DNA of 64,000 bases from NCBI GenBank assembly GCA_947589215.1, contig CANQCL010000005.1, positions 1 to 64,000 on the forward strand. The letters run 5' to 3'. The number at the start of each line of letters is the position of its first letter. The stretch's first letter is position 1. This DNA is from an uncultured Clostridia bacterium. Lineage in GTDB: Bacteria > Bacillota > Clostridia > Oscillospirales > Ruminococcaceae. Shown one piece after another: positions 8,036-16,405 of the stretch. The notes below the pieces were generated by a model. That model was not told the origin of the DNA, searched no databases, and saw only the letters and a list, made by a program, of their open reading frames with translations. The position numbers were made by a program, and so were the translations under genes.

Positions 8036-9385
8036 TTACATTGACATATCTTGTTCATCATCTTCGCTATACTCAATAACAGAATAATCTGTTTTTAAAC
8101 CATGAGCCGCTTTCTTTTGTTCGATTTTGGATTTTAGTTTGCTGTCTATCTGTTTGTTAAGCTTAGAGAGCTTTTTCGTATAGCTTTGCGAAATCAATAG
8201 ACACAATGCTTTCGCTAGATTTCTGATGGCGGTGGTGATTGTTTGGTGTGTATAATTTTCATCGGCACTGGATTGGATTATTTCTACCGCCGCCTTGATA
8301 ATCATATTTTTTATACTTCGAAATTCTTTGTTATCTTCAAGTGGAATGTCCGGTTTTTTCTTATCATAGTACAAAGACAGCTTTTCTTTGTTGACTCTGT
8401 TCCATTCAGAATACAGTTTGGCGATATCATCATTCTTTGCAAGTTCAATAACGATTTTATTGACAGTATCCTTTACTTCCAGCGGTAAATAACCGTATTG
8501 CTTTCTACCTGTATAACTTTCAAGATGTGAAATCAGTATTTGAAATAGTTCCAAGACCTTAGGTGTAGGTTCATAGGAATTATCAATACCGGCAATCAAT
8601 TCGTATAGAGTATATTTTGCATCTTCTTTTAGCTTATTACGAAGTTCTGTTTCCATTCTGAACAGCTTGTACTGTTCGTTGCGGAAGATATCATTGCCGA
8701 AGGTACTACGTAATTCATCTATTCCTTTCTTGGTCAGCCAACCCTGTTTGGCATCTTTTGCATATATGAGTAGGTGCATATGCGGATGATGTGTGGTGTT
8801 ATGGAATGCTCCGTACCATTGCATATTATCTAAATTGATATTTTGAGCATCTGCTATCTCTGTGATATTTCTTCTGACTAGATCTTTCCACGCTTGTGCA
8901 TTGTTATATCCAAGTCGTTCTGCATCCTCTCGACGCAGACTGATAACGTGTGTCCATATAATCCCCTTGTGATGACCGATTTCATCCGCAACTGAGTCCA
9001 AATCAATTTTGTCATCGGTTTGTGAAAACAATCCGTGCGAACCCAGCTTTTCAACTCCGGGACGTTTTGCTATATATGAAACTAATTTATCCATATCACC
9101 AATGCGATCCGCATTACGTTCTATAAAAGCGTCAATAAATTCTGTGGCGTTGGCTTTTGAAGATTCCTTAAGGTAATCTTCGTACTCCAAATACTTTTCA
9201 GCATCGGAATCATATTTTAAAATATCTTTTATGAGACGTTGCTGACGAACAGTAGATGGTGAATAATTAGTTCCTGTCGGTAATTTTTCAACACCCTCTC
9301 GTGTACCCATGTACTTCACAAGATTTGTAGCGGTAAGCTTTGGTGTGTTTCTCATATATCTGCTTGTGACAATAATCTTCGGCAT
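8036..9385 (-). CDS. MobP3-type relaxase of IME1
   Basis: A 449-residue relaxase that should nick oriT and pilot the strand into the transfer channel. The N-terminal ~260 residues contain the metal-binding HUH motif HHPHMHLLIY (about residue 200) and the conserved SHGLFSQTDD and SLRREDAERLGY blocks shared with the ICE relaxase at 56463. The C-terminal half is helical. It ends in DYSVIEYSEDDEQDMSM, an acidic tail with terminal Met like that of many ICE proteins here. It lies 2 nt downstream of its accessory gene in an operon with oriT, HTH and Xis genes. Closely similar to the IME2 relaxase at 24737. No T4SS genes accompany it, so transfer needs a helper. Confidence 0.85.
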   Translation of the reverse strand: MPKIIVTSRYMRNTPKLTATNLVKYMGTREGVEKLPTGTNYSPSTVRQQRLIKDILKYDSDAEKYLEYEDYLKESSKANATEFIDAFIERNADRIGDMDKLVSYIAKRPGVEKLGSHGLFSQTDDKIDLDSVADEIGHHKGIIWTHVISLRREDAERLGYNNAQAWKDLVRRNITEIADAQNINLDNMQWYGAFHNTTHHPHMHLLIYAKDAKQGWLTKKGIDELRSTFGNDIFRNEQYKLFRMETELRNKLKEDAKYTLYELIAGIDNSYEPTPKVLELFQILISHLESYTGRKQYGYLPLEVKDTVNKIVIELAKNDDIAKLYSEWNRVNKEKLSLYYDKKKPDIPLEDNKEFRSIKNMIIKAAVEIIQSSADENYTHQTITTAIRNLAKALCLLISQSYTKKLSKLNKQIDSKLKSKIEQKKAAHGLKTDYSVIEYSEDDEQDMSM

Positions 9386-9387
9386 AG

Positions 9388-9792
9388 TTACTTACCTTTC
9401 TGCCAGTCATAAGCATCTTCAAATGTTATGAGACCATTCGTTTCCGCTACTGCTTTTGCACAAGAATCACGAAGTTCATCTAGTAAATTTGAATCAATAT
9501 CATACTCCGCAGCAATCAGATTACTGTTTATCGCCTGTTCTACAGCAAGCTTGAATAGCATTTCACAAATATTTTTTTCAACGCTACGTACTTCGTTTTT
9601 GATTGATCTTGCCAGAACTGGCGCAAGGTAATTGATATTCTTTTGCTGTTTTAGATAGCCAATATAGAAATCCACTGCTTTGCAGACAAAATCACTTTTA
9701 GATGCAGCATTTGCATCCGGTATCATTTTTTCTATTTCAGCGACCATAGTAGGACGCATCCAGTAGGCATATTTCTTTTTGTTTTCTGTCAT
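9388..9792 (-). CDS. Relaxosome accessory protein (MobC-like)
   Basis: A 134-residue basic protein with KKYAYWMRPTMVAEIEKMIP near the N-terminus, a ribbon-helix-helix-like pattern. The rest is helical and ends EDAYDWQKGK. It is homologous to 26095-26499 (IME2) and to 55351-55773 (ICE, ending FDDAVDWQKGY). In all three elements it directly precedes or accompanies the relaxase and follows oriT, so it probably binds oriT and helps load the relaxase. The ATG follows a good ribosome site (aaaggagc). The role is inferred from position and family resemblance. Confidence 0.75.
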   Translation of the reverse strand: MTENKKKYAYWMRPTMVAEIEKMIPDANAASKSDFVCKAVDFYIGYLKQQKNINYLAPVLARSIKNEVRSVEKNICEMLFKLAVEQAINSNLIAAEYDIDSNLLDELRDSCAKAVAETNGLITFEDAYDWQKGK

Positions 9793-9842
9793 TTTTGCTC
9801 CTTTCTGTCAGACCCCTAAAAAGGGATATTGTAATTCCTTTG

Positions 9843-9925
9843 AAAACCTCTAACGGTCGGCTCTGCCGTCCGATGTGATTTGTGCGGGTAGACCCCGCAC
9901 TTTAACCTGCTTACTTTTATGACCG
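9843..9925 (-). other. oriT: Candidate oriT of IME1
   Basis: This non-coding region upstream of the accessory and relaxase genes holds, on the minus strand, aagcagg, then a gtgcggg/cccgcac hairpin, then the 14-mer cacatcggacggca (9864-9877 complement) and a second dyad (cggacggcagagccgaccg). The same order occurs at 26561-26645 and, with a different hairpin stem, at 54115-54200 in the ICE beside the same relaxase and accessory families. That conservation across non-coding DNA marks it as the origin of transfer. The nick site is not assigned. Confidence 0.72.
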
Positions 9926-10050
9926 TTTTAAAACTGCTTTTTTGGGGTGTCTTAGGGAATGATCTTTAAGTTTATTTTGTATTCTTTTTTGTTGTATATC
10001 TTCTTCTAACTTTATCATTTGCTTCTCGTAATAATAATTTAAAGCCTCCT

Positions 10051-10359
10051 CTATTGGCAGAATAGTATAGAGTAGACTGCCGTTTTGTTTATGTCCATCT
10101 TTTTTAATAATAGTTGTGGTTGAGTTGAAATAAGCTGCTTATCATCAAGTGATTTTACATATTTTCTAACAGTGTTTTTGCTCATACCAATGGCATTTCC
10201 AATAGTTTTATAGCTTGGATAGCATTTAAAGGTTTTTCTGTTCTCACAATACATCAGGTAACAATAAACTGCAAGTTCTCCATATGTCAAACCCAAACAG
10301 AAAACTTCATTTGGAAGAGGGAAGTAATTTTTTATAGCATCTCTTTTAATATATTTCAA
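10051..10359 (-). CDS. Small helix-turn-helix protein (replication-initiator-like)
   Basis: A 102-residue protein with a TTG start 8 nt after ggagg, overlapping the end of the excisionase gene by 4 nt. LTYGELAVYCYLMYCENRKT and YPSYKTIGNAIGMSKNTVRKYVKSL form a winged helix-turn-helix of the HTH_36 type often seen in RepA-like or element-control proteins. The ICE has an analogous protein at 62425 with similar organisation (PSVPTISREIKLSEATVRRAIKDL). It probably controls the operon or element replication. IME2 has no counterpart. Confidence 0.65.
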   Translation of the reverse strand: MKYIKRDAIKNYFPLPNEVFCLGLTYGELAVYCYLMYCENRKTFKCYPSYKTIGNAIGMSKNTVRKYVKSLDDKQLISTQPQLLLKKMDINKTAVYSILFCQ

Positions 10360-10565
10360 TGGTTACCTCCTGAATTTTTATCAACCCATTCCTTAAACTT
10401 ATCTTTTGGAACGACCATACGATTACCAACTCTAAGGACAGAGAAATCTTTTTGATGCATCAGTTCATATACTGTTGTTAATGATATTCCAAGTAGTCCT
10501 GAGATGGTTTCTGCGTTTAAGAATAACGGAAGCTCGTCATAACTTTTGTAAATAGATTCTTTCAT
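10356..10565 (-). CDS. xis: Excisionase-family DNA-binding protein (Xis)
   Basis: A 69-residue MerR-like winged helix protein of the excisionase family: LNAETISGLLGISLTTVYELMHQKDF is the recognition region and VLRVGNRMVVPKDKFKEWVDKN is the wing and C-terminal strand typical of these proteins. Such proteins bend the attachment arms and favour excision. It is the first gene after a 350-nt leader that contains a large terminator-like hairpin, and it is translationally coupled to the following HTH gene. IME2 has lost it. Confidence 0.8.
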   Translation of the reverse strand: MKESIYKSYDELPLFLNAETISGLLGISLTTVYELMHQKDFSVLRVGNRMVVPKDKFKEWVDKNSGGNH

Positions 10566-10696
10566 ATTGATCTCCTTATTAAATTTTAGATTTTAATAGA
10601 TTCAATTTGTTATATATCAAACTTTCATATTTTTCACCAGCACCTTTTATCTGTTTATGTATGAAGAGACTTTCAAATAAACTTGCAAAATAAAAA

Positions 10697-10780
10697 GGCT
10701 CTTACACATAAGGCACAACAAATCACCCGAAAGATTTATGCAACTTTCGGTGTAATTGTTAGCCTTGATATGTAAGAGTC
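10697..10780 (-). promoter_or_regulatory. Long hairpin with T-run in the xis leader (candidate attenuator)
   Basis: The two arms (37 and 37 bases around atttatgcaa) are nearly complementary, from ggctcttacacat/atatgtaagagtc at the base to cccgaaag/ctttcggt at the tip. On the minus strand the hairpin is followed by tttttatttt, so it should terminate transcription coming from the promoter near 10950 before it reaches xis. Read-through would switch on xis, the HTH gene and mobilisation. The trigger is unknown. Confidence 0.6.
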
Positions 10781-10919
10781 TAAAATTCAAAATGAATATT
10801 CAACTTTTTATTAATGAAGAAGTTTAACTTCACAATTTAATATCTGCTGTTGGCAGTTATCAAATTTTTAAAGGCGTTTTATTAAATTGTCTTTACATCT
10901 GTTTTTCTAATGTAATTAT

Positions 10920-10949
10920 ATGATAACATTAGAATGCAAAATTTGTCAA
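10920..10949 (-). promoter_or_regulatory. Sigma-A-type promoter upstream of the xis operon
   Basis: On the minus strand a perfect -35 TTGACA (10944-10949) is separated by 18 nt from TATCAT (10920-10925). This places the start of transcription near 10912, about 345 nt before xis and upstream of the large hairpin. Confidence 0.6.
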
Positions 10950-11168
10950 GTCTTTTTTGAATAAAAATTACTTGGATTGGGAATAATTATACTTTTATAA
11001 GTATAAAAAAATAAAAGTTTGTCCTTGATTCTATATAAAAAAGAGAATTAAGAAAAATATTTTATTAAAAATGCACCCTATTCATACTCTGAAACGTGTA
11101 TAATATGAATAGAGTTTTCAGCGAAATATGAATTTAACGGATTGTTAAAGTAAAAAAGGAGTACAGAT

Positions 11169-11678
11169 ATGCAGAAAAAATATGCCGGAATGGATTATGA
11201 GAAAGTCGTGCGGCTTTTTTCTGATTACATCACAAGAATGTGCGTTGTGTGGACGCAGAATTCAGAGGCAGCAAAGGATTGTTTTCAAAATACGTTTCTG
11301 AAACTATATCAAACTTCAAAGGAGTTTTATGACACAGAGCATATTAAGGCTTGGTTGCTTACTGTTGCCCGAAATGAGTGTCGTGATTACCATAGGACAT
11401 TTTGGAACAAAAATGTGGATAAAGGATATTTCTTTCAAGAAGAATCAATAAATCTATTGACATACGATGAGGAAACATCAGATCTGGTGGAGAAGTTGCA
11501 TAGCTTGCCTATAAAATACCGTGAAGTACTGATGCTATATTATTATCAAGGATATGACGTAAAGGAAACGGCTGAAATTCTCCATATCAATGTCAATACT
11601 GTGAAGTCAAGATTACGTCGGGGCAGGGAAAAGCTTGCAAAAATCTTTCAGCATACAGATGAAACAAATGGAGGTTAA
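11169..11678 (+). CDS. ECF-type RNA polymerase sigma factor (intact)
   Basis: A 169-residue sigma-70 family protein with region 2 (AAKDCFQNTFLKLYQT, HIKAWLLTVARNECRDYHR) and region 4 (LPIKYREVLMLYYYQGYDVKETAEILHINVNTVKSRLRRGREKL). The ATG follows aaaaaggag. Its stop overlaps the ATG of the next gene, a single-pass membrane protein that is probably its anti-sigma factor. It is distinct in sequence from the frameshifted sigma at 1138. It likely responds to an envelope signal and drives the lipoprotein gene at 13041. Confidence 0.92.
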   Translation: MQKKYAGMDYEKVVRLFSDYITRMCVVWTQNSEAAKDCFQNTFLKLYQTSKEFYDTEHIKAWLLTVARNECRDYHRTFWNKNVDKGYFFQEESINLLTYDEETSDLVEKLHSLPIKYREVLMLYYYQGYDVKETAEILHINVNTVKSRLRRGREKLAKIFQHTDETNGG

Positions 11679-12991
11679 TGATGGATTATAAAAAATTAGA
11701 TAAGATAAAGACACCTGAGAAATGGCTAGATTTATTGGATACAGCAGTGAAATTTGAAAAAGATGGTCAAAATAGCAGCGAAATTCCCGTCGTAAAGAAA
11801 AAAAGACAAGGTATGCGGACGGCAGCAATATTGATTTGTATACTGGTGTGCGTAACAGGAATCACAGCGGCAGCTACGAGTTCCGATGTGTTCAAAGAAT
11901 TTCTATCAGGTATTTTCGGACAACATAAAGTGGCGGAGATTGACCGTGAGCAAAAGAAGGATTTCCAGTCTTCAAATCTGCAAACACCGGATATTTTGGC
12001 TGAATCTAATGATACCATTGATTTGAAAGATAATATGTTGGTTGTAGGAAAACAGGAGAGCTTTGTCAGTGAATATCATTATGACAAAGAGGATAATGAA
12101 GTTGTGGATCGTGTGTATGAGGTTGTGAAAGGCGGTCTTAGAAAACTGAAACCAGTACAATTTCAGGGGAATTATGATGGGAAGCAGTTTTCATTCGAGT
12201 ATGCGACAGTAGGAAGTGAGATATATGGATTCAATTATTCAGATGACATAGCTGAGATATTTCACTATTTGAACGGCGATACGGTGTATGCGGCTTTATA
12301 TCAGATGAATTCTGATAATGAGATAAAAAAAGAATGTATCGCAGCCTTGAACCTAAAGACAGGGGAGATTACAAAGCTTTCCGGGGACAAGATGATCTGC
12401 AATTTTGTTATGTCTCCGGGTGGAAAAGTGATCCTCTGCAATCATAGGTCAGACGGTTACTGGTCTGTATTTGACCTTGCGGAAAAAACCGAGAAACGGG
12501 TGGATAAGATAGATGGCTATGCGCACACAGATGAAATAGAATTTGTTGATGATTATCACATTCTAACACTAGGAGAACCCTATTTCAAAGATAACACAGA
12601 ATACTACACCACCCAGCTTATCAACCTGTACACAGGAGAGGTTGATAAAGAATATAAAGGATACGGTGAAATAAATATGCAGTGGTCTTACACGCTAAAA
12701 GACAAAACGTTGAATCTTGTCTGTATTACAAATAATAAGACCTTTTCTGTAGAAAATGTAGACGCTGATGTCCAGCCGGTGTCTTCGGCAGGCGACTATG
12801 TGTTGTTCGGGAACTGGGAAGAGGACGATACGCCGCTCTATTTAATAAATCTTCAAAATCAGACCTCTTTAAAATTAGATATTCCAAAAGCGATGAAGTC
12901 CAATTTGGAGATACATTTGGTCAAAAATAAAAAAATGATGTTATTGGCAAACGATGAGAAAGCTTATTTGGTGGATATCAGTTCCTTATAA
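11678..12991 (+). CDS. Anti-sigma-like membrane protein with extracellular propeller-type domain
   Basis: A 437-residue protein with ~45 cytoplasmic residues, one membrane segment (about 49-68, TAAILICILVCVTGITAAAT) and a large extracytoplasmic part with repeated propeller-like segments (NGDTVYAALYQM, LKTGEITKLSGDK, GGKVILCNHRSDGYWSVFDLAEK, YTGEVDKEYKG). The start overlaps the sigma stop by one base, the usual arrangement for a sigma/anti-sigma pair. It is inferred to hold the sigma factor at the membrane and to sense an external ligand through the propeller. No known anti-sigma zinc motif is seen. Confidence 0.65.
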   Translation: MMDYKKLDKIKTPEKWLDLLDTAVKFEKDGQNSSEIPVVKKKRQGMRTAAILICILVCVTGITAAATSSDVFKEFLSGIFGQHKVAEIDREQKKDFQSSNLQTPDILAESNDTIDLKDNMLVVGKQESFVSEYHYDKEDNEVVDRVYEVVKGGLRKLKPVQFQGNYDGKQFSFEYATVGSEIYGFNYSDDIAEIFHYLNGDTVYAALYQMNSDNEIKKECIAALNLKTGEITKLSGDKMICNFVMSPGGKVILCNHRSDGYWSVFDLAEKTEKRVDKIDGYAHTDEIEFVDDYHILTLGEPYFKDNTEYYTTQLINLYTGEVDKEYKGYGEINMQWSYTLKDKTLNLVCITNNKTFSVENVDADVQPVSSAGDYVLFGNWEEDDTPLYLINLQNQTSLKLDIPKAMKSNLEIHLVKNKKMMLLANDEKAYLVDISSL

Positions 12992-13040
12992 TACTTTTAA
13001 AGATATTTATAAAATAAGAAATTAAAAGGAAAAAGTCAAA

Positions 13041-14330
13041 ATGAAAAAGATATTTTGTATTCTTATAATTATAGTGTTTTCTCTTTGCAGCTGCACAAGC
13101 AAGACACAAAATAATAACAATAATAATCAATCTTCATCTGAAATAGAACAAAAAAGTATTATAGGTAAAAGTTCCGACGACATTGTTTTACCCAATGCTC
13201 AATTATCAACTGTCAATTTAAAAACAAGTTTAGATTTTATCTCATTTATCGACTTAAGAATACTTGAAGCTTTAGGTGATAACTATTATGGATATAAATC
13301 CACAAAATTAGGCGATGAAATTTCTGAGGAATATTGTTTGACTAATCAAACAACTAATGTTGAAACACCTTTAAAATATCAAGCAAATACCAAAGACTGG
13401 GTTGTTAGTTCAGATTCTAAAATTGTTATGCAAAACAGGTATCTTTACGAGTGGAAAAGTTATACTCAGCAAATATCAGACGAAACCATACATGATATAA
13501 AGCTGATAAGAGTAGATGGAAAAACAGGCGAAGTTAAGATTATTGACGAAATAAAGCAAAGCTCTCCGTTTGTATATATGTGTAAAATTAATGATAAACA
13601 GTTTCTTTCTTATAGCATATCTAAAGCGCCTTCCGACAAAATCGGTTATTCAGTAATATCAGCAGCTTCAATATACGATATTGAAGGAAAGAAACAAAAT
13701 ATTATCTGCGAAAAATACGAAAACGACGAAAGCTGGTCTGACAGTCATGGAACATTAATAGAACAGTTTGCTGTAAATAACGGCGAAATATATGGATATG
13801 GACGCAGATTGATAAATAATCAATATAAGCATTTTTTATATCACTATGGGCTTGACGGACAGCTTTTAGACAAAGAAGTGCTTAATGGATTTGAAAATAT
13901 CATCGGTTCAGAACAGCCTATTGAGTTTTCGTATCTCGGAAATTATATTAGATTTCGTACATATGAAAGTGTAAGCAATTATATATGTAAAAAGGACGAA
14001 AACGGAATTAAATTAATTATGAAAGGTATAAACGGACAAGTTCAATATGCTATAGTTGGTAAATATATATTATTTATAGAAAATAATGTTGACGTTAATA
14101 CTGGTGAGATTAAAACCGGCGATTATCCTATATACATTATTGATTCTGATTCCGATATTATTAAGGCAGCAAATTTCCTAGTTCCTATTTATAATCCGTA
14201 TTTTAATGAAATGTTATCTTTATCTAACAACAAATTGCTTTTATCATATTGTGAAAACACATACGACCCATTAAAGGTTCACCAATTTCTAATTGATTAT
14301 AATGAAATTGATAAAGCATTTGTGTTTTAG
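13041..14330 (+). CDS. Lipoprotein, paralog of 4352-5638
   Basis: A 429-residue lipoprotein: MKKIFCILIIIVFSLCSC (lipobox LCSC), an Asn/Ser/Gln linker, then the same beta-rich 380-residue domain as 4352-5638, differing at only a few percent of positions. The signal peptide and linker differ more, so the mature domains are the duplicated or gene-converted part. It follows the sigma/anti-sigma pair by 50 nt with ribosome site aaaagga, and is probably their target. Function is unknown. Confidence 0.7.
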   Translation: MKKIFCILIIIVFSLCSCTSKTQNNNNNNQSSSEIEQKSIIGKSSDDIVLPNAQLSTVNLKTSLDFISFIDLRILEALGDNYYGYKSTKLGDEISEEYCLTNQTTNVETPLKYQANTKDWVVSSDSKIVMQNRYLYEWKSYTQQISDETIHDIKLIRVDGKTGEVKIIDEIKQSSPFVYMCKINDKQFLSYSISKAPSDKIGYSVISAASIYDIEGKKQNIICEKYENDESWSDSHGTLIEQFAVNNGEIYGYGRRLINNQYKHFLYHYGLDGQLLDKEVLNGFENIIGSEQPIEFSYLGNYIRFRTYESVSNYICKKDENGIKLIMKGINGQVQYAIVGKYILFIENNVDVNTGEIKTGDYPIYIIDSDSDIIKAANFLVPIYNPYFNEMLSLSNNKLLLSYCENTYDPLKVHQFLIDYNEIDKAFVF

Positions 14331-14644
14331 TGTTAAAGGGTCTTTTAAAGAACTTCACGATATTGAATTGAAGTGAATAAAATGGAAATGTGATATGCCT
14401 AACCATAGTCGATAAACCATAAATCAAGATTTAAAAATGAACGTATACAAAGATTATTTAAAATATTTTAACATTGCGTTTTAAGCGTATTCTTTGTTTA
14501 CAGCATCGCAAATTTTGATCAATAAATATTTGAGAAGGGAATAGCATCAATAAAGCATCAATTTACATACAGTTTTGTATTAGGGTTTGCACAAAAGGCT
14601 AAAACTCGATGACTATTTTACAAGTTTACAAATTCTAACAGTCG
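14331..14644. other. IME1 right-end non-coding region
   Basis: No gene. It carries ctttgtttac with a following caaattttga block (14491-14518) and a 28-base segment at 14534-14561 with two copies of gcatca (tagcatca and aagcatca). The 28-mer is identical to 31517-31544 at the IME2 right end, and both end 82-83 bases before the attachment core. These are likely integrase and Xis binding sites of attR. Confidence 0.7.
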
Positions 14645-14689
14645 CTCCAAAACCGCGTGCCGAGGGTTCAAATCCTTCTGCCCCTGCCA
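14645..14689 (+). other. Attachment core, middle copy (IME1 right end / IME2 left end)
   Basis: A 45-base exact copy of the tRNA-Trp 3' end, not preceded by the 5' half of a tRNA. It ends IME1 and begins IME2. Confidence 0.88.
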
Positions 14690-14788
14690 CCGGCGAGCCG
14701 CCGGAGCCTGTTCGCGTTTCACATTTTGTGGAACGTGAATTTTTTTGTATCTCGCATTAGTGGTGCATCTTTTTTGCTAAGTATTTAC
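14690..14788. other. 99-base spacer between core and IME2 left-end repeat
   Basis: This segment is absent from the IME1 left end, where the repeat abuts the CCA. It starts with a GC-rich dyad (ccggcgagccgccgg) and contains a gtttcaca/tgtggaac hairpin followed by a T-run, a terminator. It may be host flanking DNA carried from an earlier site or a remnant of a lost element. Confidence 0.5.
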
Positions 14789-14956
14789 AACTATAAAACG
14801 GCTTAAACATTGCGTTTAAGCCGTTTTTCTGTGCCTTTATGCTTATGGCACGCGGTTCGTTTAACCGATTTTGACGCTCATAAATAGCGTCAATTTTCGT
14901 ATCTAGTCACAAGCATTTGTAATGATTCCGTCTGGTACATCATCAAAATAGCATCA
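14789..14956 (+). repeat. Left-end repeat of IME2 (identical to 579-746)
   Basis: A 168-base exact duplicate of the IME1 left end, including the aacggcttaaac hairpin terminator (14797-14828) and tagcatca at 14949-14956. Exact identity implies recent common origin or gene conversion. Confidence 0.85.
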
Positions 14957-15009
14957 ATTAATCGTGGTGTTTTTGTGCTTTTTTCTTTGTTTACTACGAT
15001 ACAAATTTT

Positions 15010-15037
15010 GACCGCCCGAGCAATTGCTTGGGCGGTC
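15010..15037. terminator. Hairpin at the 3' end of the IME2 integrase
   Basis: gaccgccc pairs with gggcggtc around an internal dyad, followed on the plus strand by gttttgt. It lies 7 bases from the integrase stop and separates it from the attachment arms. Confidence 0.65.
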
Positions 15038-15043
15038 GTTTTG

Positions 15044-16261
15044 TCATATCTCAAACCCATCCGTAATTCCACTCAATCTCGCCGTGTCCTTTTTCACATA
15101 ATACATCTCAGTTATCTGTGAAGTAGAGTGCCCGAGCAAATCAGCAACTTGTCTTGGTGTTAAAGATTTGATACTACCGTCAGGCTGTTTCTGTCCGTTA
15201 ACAAGGTTGGTCGCAAAAGTATGTCGCAGGCTGTGTAAGCCTTTCATTTCAATACCTGCAGCCTTGAGAATTCGATAATATCTCTTACGAAAGTTAACAG
15301 GACGTGTGTAATTGCCGTTTTCGTCGCATACAAGGGGTGTATTTTCGCCGAAATATCTTTCTTGGTGTAAATCCTTTATCATCTCTATAGCCGTGTTATT
15401 CAGCGGAATATCCCGCTTACTGGATGCACTTTTTAACTTGCCGACTTTTACTTCTCTACCTCTTTCGGCAGTTATGCCGTTACGCTTAGCGATCTCTTTA
15501 ACACCACGCTGTAGATGCATCACTCGGTTATCAAGGTCGATGTCACTGTTTAGAAGTCCAAGCAATTCACCTGTGCGAAGCCCTGTGTTCAGCATAAGAA
15601 TATATGCAGCAGCTTGTTGATAAATTCGTTTACCGTTACTCCAACATCTAAAACATTCTTTTTTGAATATTTCAATCTCTTCTGGAGCGAACACCGTTAT
15701 GGTTTCGTTTGCAGGGAGATTTTCCTTTTCTTGAGCTGCAAAGAAATTGCTTTTCTTTATCATTGGTACACTTTGCATAGGATTCTTTGCTAAGATTTCT
15801 TGCTGTGTGAGATAACGAAAGTATTCTCCAAGTACCACATATACTTTTTTGACAGTTGTGTATGCATAACCTTCGTTCATCTTTTGGTTAAGTAAATCCT
15901 TGATATCAGCCGAAGATATATCTCCAACAACCTTATCTCCCAATATAGGATATATCTGATTTTTTGCCGTGCATTCGTATCTGTCATAAGTACTTCTTTC
16001 TACAGAGGGGAACTTAAATACCTCAAGCCATTTTTGCATACTCTCACGAAGTGTTTTCTTTGTTTCCTGCGACTCAATTATTGACTCGTTAAAATATGCA
16101 ATGTAATCAGTGATTTTCTTATTGACCGCTTGCTTGGTTGTACCCGAAAAACTCTTTCTTTTTCTAACTCCATGCTCGTCCATATACCAGACAACACCAC
16201 ACCATCTGCCATCTGTTCTTTTGAATGCATTGCCGTTTGTTAATAATCTTTTTTGCGACAT
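15044..16261 (-). CDS. int: Tyrosine recombinase (integrase) of IME2, intact
   Basis: A 405-residue integrase very close to the one at 6715. Catalytic residues are visible: Arg in LNTGLRTGELLGLL, HSLRH, LLGHSTSQITEMYYV with the Tyr nucleophile. The ATG at 16261 follows aaagaaagg. It sits about 90 bases from the left-end repeat, which looks like the ancestral arrangement. A second integrase gene, cut in half, lies at 23371-23853, so IME2 is probably a composite. This copy may supply excision and integration for both elements. Confidence 0.92.
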   Translation of the reverse strand: MSQKRLLTNGNAFKRTDGRWCGVVWYMDEHGVRKRKSFSGTTKQAVNKKITDYIAYFNESIIESQETKKTLRESMQKWLEVFKFPSVERSTYDRYECTAKNQIYPILGDKVVGDISSADIKDLLNQKMNEGYAYTTVKKVYVVLGEYFRYLTQQEILAKNPMQSVPMIKKSNFFAAQEKENLPANETITVFAPEEIEIFKKECFRCWSNGKRIYQQAAAYILMLNTGLRTGELLGLLNSDIDLDNRVMHLQRGVKEIAKRNGITAERGREVKVGKLKSASSKRDIPLNNTAIEMIKDLHQERYFGENTPLVCDENGNYTRPVNFRKRYYRILKAAGIEMKGLHSLRHTFATNLVNGQKQPDGSIKSLTPRQVADLLGHSTSQITEMYYVKKDTARLSGITDGFEI

Positions 16262-16370
16262 ACAAATCACACCTTTCTTTAGCACAACACAATACCACAA
16301 CTCATTGTAAAAGTCTAGTGTAAATTATTTTTATTTGATTATAGCAGCTTATTGTTTAATACACTTAAAA

Positions 16371-16391
16371 AGAGTCGCATGGTGCGACTCT
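16371..16391 (-). terminator. Terminator after HipA-like remnant
   Basis: agagtcgca pairs with tgcgactct across tgg. On the minus strand it is followed by tttttaag, so it ends transcription of the remnant at 16406. Confidence 0.75.
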
Positions 16392-16405
16392 CATATTTTA
16401 AAATA

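Larger units (their letters stand above)
10566..11168. other. Divergent control region between xis and the second sigma gene
   Basis: About 600 bases without a gene. On the minus side it holds the xis leader, hairpin and promoter. On the plus side, tataat at 11099-11104 is a likely -10 box for the sigma/anti-sigma operon starting at 11169, with no good -35. Three short dyads near 10800-10880 may be further leader structure. Confidence 0.5.

Noticed and set aside
14890-15072. Small minus-strand frame over the left-end repeat
   Set aside because: It overlaps the repeat and terminator hairpins, has no ribosome site, and is not conserved as coding in the IME1 copy.
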